From the NCBI GenBank assembly GCA_964633115.1, contig CAZWEO010000014.1:1-64000 (forward strand): a stretch of 64,000 nt of DNA, given 5' to 3'. The stretch comes from B30-G6 sp964633115. Its GTDB lineage: Bacteria > Desulfobacterota > Desulfobacteria > Desulfobacterales > B30-G6. This document shows positions 61,000-64,000 of the stretch, one piece after another. The first letter of the stretch is position 1, and each line of letters opens with the position of its first letter. The notes under the pieces are model-generated. The model saw nothing but the letters and a program-made list of their open reading frames with translations, was not told where the DNA came from and did no database searches. A program made the translations under genes and the position numbers.

Positions 61000-61869
61000 A
61001 TGAAAGCCTTTATTAATGCAATTGTTACCGGTATTGTTTCAGGGTCACTTTATGCTGCCATGGCCTTGGGGCTGACAATCGTCTATGGCGTAGTTCGTAT
61101 TTTCAATTTCGCCCATGGGCTGATGGCGCTTATGGGCGGCTACTTTGCCTGGGTCATACTGACAAAAACAGGGCTGGGACTCATTCCGGCCATTGTCACC
61201 TCATCCATCATTATGTATTTCTTCGGTCTTGCGCTGTATGGGGCGACCATCAAACCATTGCTCCGAAAACCGGACTGGGAGATGTCTACGATTGTATTTA
61301 CACTCGGTGCGGGTATCCTCATTGAAAATTCACTGCTGCAAGTATTCGGCCCCCGGTACAAGGTCATTCCAAAATTTTTTCAGGGCAGTATAAAGCTTGG
61401 ATATGTTCGATTACAGTGGCATGACATCATTTTGCTTTTTCTCATTATTATATTCTTTATTGCATTTATCATATTCTTGAAAAAGACCTGGTTTGGTCAG
61501 GCCATGCGGGCTGTGGCCCAGGATATGGACGGGGCCAGAATTGTAGGTATCAATCTACACAAAACGTTCAGTCACACATTCGCACTGGCAATGGCCGTTA
61601 CGGGTTTCAGCGGTATTTTATTGGCAACAAAGCTCTATATTTCTCCACCCATTGGATGGGACTGGATGACCAAAGGCTTTGTGATCATCGTCTTAGGGGG
61701 TTGGGGCAGTGTCCAGGGGGCATTGTACGCCGCACTCATTCTGGGAGTGATAGAAGCGCTGACCATGCTGTACATCGGTACCATGTGGGTATTTCCCATC
61801 TGGACGGTTATGTTCTTGGTCGTACTTTTAATCAGACCACAGGGCCTATTGGGCGGGCGGGCGGCCTAA
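61000..61869 (+). CDS. livH: Branched-chain-type ABC transporter permease LivH
   Basis: A 289-residue inner-membrane permease with about eight helices. The start is AIVTGIVSGSLYAAMALGLT and IVYGVVRIFNFAHGLMALMG; the FNFAHG motif and the C-terminal IIVLGGWGSVQGALYAALIL are standard LivH features. It forms the translocation channel with LivM. A gap of about 180 bp after livK contains the hairpin. Confidence 0.94.
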   Translation: MKAFINAIVTGIVSGSLYAAMALGLTIVYGVVRIFNFAHGLMALMGGYFAWVILTKTGLGLIPAIVTSSIIMYFFGLALYGATIKPLLRKPDWEMSTIVFTLGAGILIENSLLQVFGPRYKVIPKFFQGSIKLGYVRLQWHDIILLFLIIIFFIAFIIFLKKTWFGQAMRAVAQDMDGARIVGINLHKTFSHTFALAMAVTGFSGILLATKLYISPPIGWDWMTKGFVIIVLGGWGSVQGALYAALILGVIEALTMLYIGTMWVFPIWTVMFLVVLLIRPQGLLGGRAA

Positions 61870-61899
61870 TCCAACGGTTTAAAAAGGAATCGTTTATCC

Positions 61900-62880
61900 A
61901 TGGGCAACACATTTACGTGGAAAAAAATAGTTTTTCTTATTTTTCTTATTTTTTTAGCCCTTTATCCAGTCCTGCATGGCAGCGACTACATCATGCATAT
62001 TTTCAACATCTTTTTCTTCTGGGCTGTCGTCGCTTCCAACTGGGATTTGATTGCCGGCTATGCGGGGACACTTTCTCTGGGTAACGTGGCTTTTTTTGCC
62101 ATTGGCGGGTACATTTCCGGAATGCTGGCCAAATTTTTTGGATGGTCGCCCTGGTTGTGTATTTTAATAGGCGGTGTAGGCAGTGCCTGTATTGTGGTCC
62201 TTCTGGTGGGGCTACCTTCACTTCGGTTGAGCGGCATTTATATTGCTCTCTGGTCAATGATGTTTGCAATGGTGTTACCGACCTTTATCTCGCAGACCAA
62301 AGATATTACCGGCGGCGTACGCGGGCTCAGCGAAATTCCGCCGCTTTTCGCGGGTATCACCCCCATGATATCCTACTACATTAATTATTGCTTTTTCCTT
62401 GTTGTCCTGATCATTGTCTATAAAACTATCCAATCTTCAAATGGCCTGGCCTTTATGGCTTTACGCGACTCGCGTGATTTCGCCACGGCCTTGGGCATTA
62501 ACGAATACAAGGAAAAGCTAAAAGTTTTCAGTTTGACCTCTTTTTTAACCGGTTTATCCGGCGGGTTTTATGCCCACCACATTGGTGATATTTCTCCAGC
62601 TCTTTTGGGTATAACACCATTTTTAATGGGCCTCGCCATGGTAATGGTGGGAGGCTTGGGGCGCTTTCCCGGAGCAATTATCGGTGCTTTCACCATTACC
62701 TGTGCCGGTGAATACTTCCGTCTGGCCGGGACCTGGCGTTTGTCTATTATAGGGGCCTTGATGTGCATCATCATTCTGTTTTTCCCAGGAGGATTGATGG
62801 AACTTGTTGATTTGTTGGATAAAAGAATTGTTGGTTTGCGTCAACGGGCGGCGGTGGATCCGCCGCAGGTTTCAAAATAA
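61900..62880 (+). CDS. livM: Branched-chain-type ABC transporter permease LivM
   Basis: A 326-residue permease with the LivM motifs FNIFFFWAVVASNWDLIAGY, AGTLSLGNVAFFAIGGYISG and the cytoplasmic loop MALRDSRDFATALGINEYKEKL used for ATPase contact. GLAMVMVGGLGRFPGAIIG follows near the end. It completes a full LivGFKHM-type importer within the operon. It starts 30 nt after livH. Confidence 0.94.
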   Translation: MGNTFTWKKIVFLIFLIFLALYPVLHGSDYIMHIFNIFFFWAVVASNWDLIAGYAGTLSLGNVAFFAIGGYISGMLAKFFGWSPWLCILIGGVGSACIVVLLVGLPSLRLSGIYIALWSMMFAMVLPTFISQTKDITGGVRGLSEIPPLFAGITPMISYYINYCFFLVVLIIVYKTIQSSNGLAFMALRDSRDFATALGINEYKEKLKVFSLTSFLTGLSGGFYAHHIGDISPALLGITPFLMGLAMVMVGGLGRFPGAIIGAFTITCAGEYFRLAGTWRLSIIGALMCIIILFFPGGLMELVDLLDKRIVGLRQRAAVDPPQVSK

Positions 62881-62908
62881 TATTAATAATAATGGAGAAT
62901 TTGTTCGA

Positions 62909-63940
62909 ATGTTTGACAAAAAAAAGCTGGAAACAATCAGAAAAAAGGAAGCTCGTGGAGAGTTCGACCCTGAGAATAACGAGCATTTTGGCCCTTTCCT
63001 GAACCAGTTTGGAGCGGAGTGGAATCTTGAACCCGGCTATTCGGGTCTCGTCACTTTTTTTCGAGCGCCCCCGAGCCAGGATTATAAAAATGCAGATATT
63101 GCCCTTATCGGCGTACCATTTGAAAGAGGTCTCATGGAACGCTCGGGTGCAAAGAACGGACCGAGAGCTTTGCGTGAAAAGTCTCTGATAACCTGCGGTC
63201 CTCTGCATCATGTGAGTAAAATTATTCCCTTTCAACTATGTAAACTTATCGACGCAGGTGATGTACCGCTTGAATCATGGTTCAGCCTTGATAAGGGGAT
63301 CTCAGAAATTAAGAAATTTTATCAAAATGTTATTAAAGCTGGATGTGCACCTTTGTCAGCCGGTGGCGATCACTCGATCACCTATCCGATATTAAAAGCG
63401 GTTGGGTCGAAAGAGCCAGTGGCTCTTGTCCATATCGATTCTCATTGCGATACAGCAGGTTTGGTTGGCGGCAGCCGTGTGCACCATGGCGGTCCGTTTC
63501 GCAATGCAGTTCTGGATGGCGTGCTTGATCCTGAGCGAACGGTACAAATCGGCATTCGCGGAAGAGCCGAACCGTGGTGGGATTTTTCTTATAAAACCGG
63601 GATGCGCGTTATCCATATTGAAGAATTCCATGAAATGGGTATCAAGGAAGTCATCCGCCAGATACATGAGGTAATCGGTAGCAGTCCCACATACATCACG
63701 TTTGACGTAGATGGATTGGATCCGGTTTTTGCACCGGGAACCGGTACACCGGAGGTAGGGGGACTGACCACAATTGAAGCCCAGGCAATAATTCGAGGGC
63801 TTAGGGGTGCAAACATTATCGGTGGGGATGTAGTTGAGGTCTCTCCGCCGTGGGATGACCCTGCGGGAACAACGGCACATTCCGGGGCGACTATGATGTG
63901 GGAAATACTCTGTGTATTGGCTGAGGCGATTGCAAGGTAG
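62909..63940 (+). CDS. Ureohydrolase (agmatinase/guanidino-acid hydrolase family), copy 2
   Basis: A 343-residue arginase-superfamily enzyme with ligands His155 (AGGDHSITYP), Asp177-Ser-His179-Cys-Asp181 and DVDGLDP (Asp266, Asp268), and the standard loop FAPGTGTPEVGGLT. It is closer to classical agmatinase/guanidinobutyrase sequences than copy 1. The start is the ATG at 62909 behind a GGAG; the longer frame from 62804 overlaps livM out of frame and is not conserved. The relative spacing of the ligands is almost the same as in copy 1, consistent with an old duplication. It closes the visible operon; the cluster may continue past the window. Confidence 0.88.
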   Translation: MFDKKKLETIRKKEARGEFDPENNEHFGPFLNQFGAEWNLEPGYSGLVTFFRAPPSQDYKNADIALIGVPFERGLMERSGAKNGPRALREKSLITCGPLHHVSKIIPFQLCKLIDAGDVPLESWFSLDKGISEIKKFYQNVIKAGCAPLSAGGDHSITYPILKAVGSKEPVALVHIDSHCDTAGLVGGSRVHHGGPFRNAVLDGVLDPERTVQIGIRGRAEPWWDFSYKTGMRVIHIEEFHEMGIKEVIRQIHEVIGSSPTYITFDVDGLDPVFAPGTGTPEVGGLTTIEAQAIIRGLRGANIIGGDVVEVSPPWDDPAGTTAHSGATMMWEILCVLAEAIAR

Positions 63941-64000
63941 AAATCATCTTGTATAGGAGGATACCCTCCACGAGCAGTAGATTATTGAGTACTGCCGTGA

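Noticed and set aside
62804..62908. Longer start for the second ureohydrolase
   Set aside because: The extension overlaps livM in another frame and encodes an unconserved stretch; GGAG precedes the ATG at 62909.
1..64000. CRISPR array, prophage or insertion sequence
   Set aside because: Repeats present are few-copy, degenerate and palindromic, without regular spacers; no transposase, integrase or phage structural gene was recognised.

Overview
The window reads as chromosomal DNA of a strictly anaerobic, sulfate-reducing member of the Desulfobacterota (Desulfobacteraceae/Desulfosarcinaceae-like). The case rests on a transmembrane redox complex of the Tmc type (tetrahaem cytochrome, HdrD/DsrK-like Fe-S protein, cytochrome b, WD40-like protein), an aldehyde:ferredoxin oxidoreductase, an oxygen-sensitive class III ribonucleotide reductase, a proton-pumping pyrophosphatase, the gene order prs - tRNA-Gln - ispE with rplY and pth, and spacers full of short degenerate repeats of the kind I associate with this group. 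No phage, IS element or CRISPR array was seen.

Layout. 1-2.4 kb: partial DUF6125-like gene, a PhzF-family gene and a decayed M20 peptidase. 2.4-14.8 kb: a mostly minus-strand housekeeping block (rluD, carD, hppA, pth, rplY, prs, tRNA-Gln, ispE, DUF1844 gene, serA, dnaK, grpE). About 15.2-15.5 kb: a long, Bacillus-type signal recognition particle RNA. 16-21.8 kb, plus strand: tilS, ftsH, folP and a ybbR/cdaR-like gene, with no cdaA. 21.8-25.8 kb, minus strand: a 51-residue protein, a zinc-ribbon/receiver protein, two PilT/PilU-type ATPases and yggT. 26.4-28.5 kb: proC, ccdA and a thioredoxin-like protein. 29-32.6 kb: nrdD and nrdG with FNR-type sites upstream. 32.8-34.7 kb: a propionyl-CoA-synthetase-type ligase. 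35.2-39.7 kb, minus strand: the tmc cluster and a receiver protein. 40-48.1 kb: an HD-domain protein, a LUD protein, a membrane-anchored hydrolase, a fatty-acyl-CoA ligase, a methionine aminopeptidase with SEC-C motif, and a SUMF1-fold protein.

The most interesting part is 48.6-63.9 kb. A sigma-54-dependent activator with PAS domains diverges from eleven co-oriented genes preceded by a good -24/-12 promoter: class III PLP enzyme, SCP2-domain protein, tungsten aldehyde:ferredoxin oxidoreductase, acyl-CoA ligase, APH-fold small-molecule kinase, ureohydrolase, a complete branched-chain-amino-acid-type ABC transporter (two ATPases, binding protein, two permeases) and a second ureohydrolase. The set suggests uptake of a nitrogen-rich, probably guanidino or amino-alcohol compound, loss of urea, conversion of the amine to an aldehyde, ferredoxin-linked oxidation to an acid, and CoA activation. 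The substrate cannot be read from the sequence.

The spacers carry at least three families of structured repeats: a palindromic element with an ATAAAATCG stem (four copies), a longer inverted repeat with ATCAGCGAC ends (two copies), and MITE-like elements. Several abut or overlap start or stop codons.
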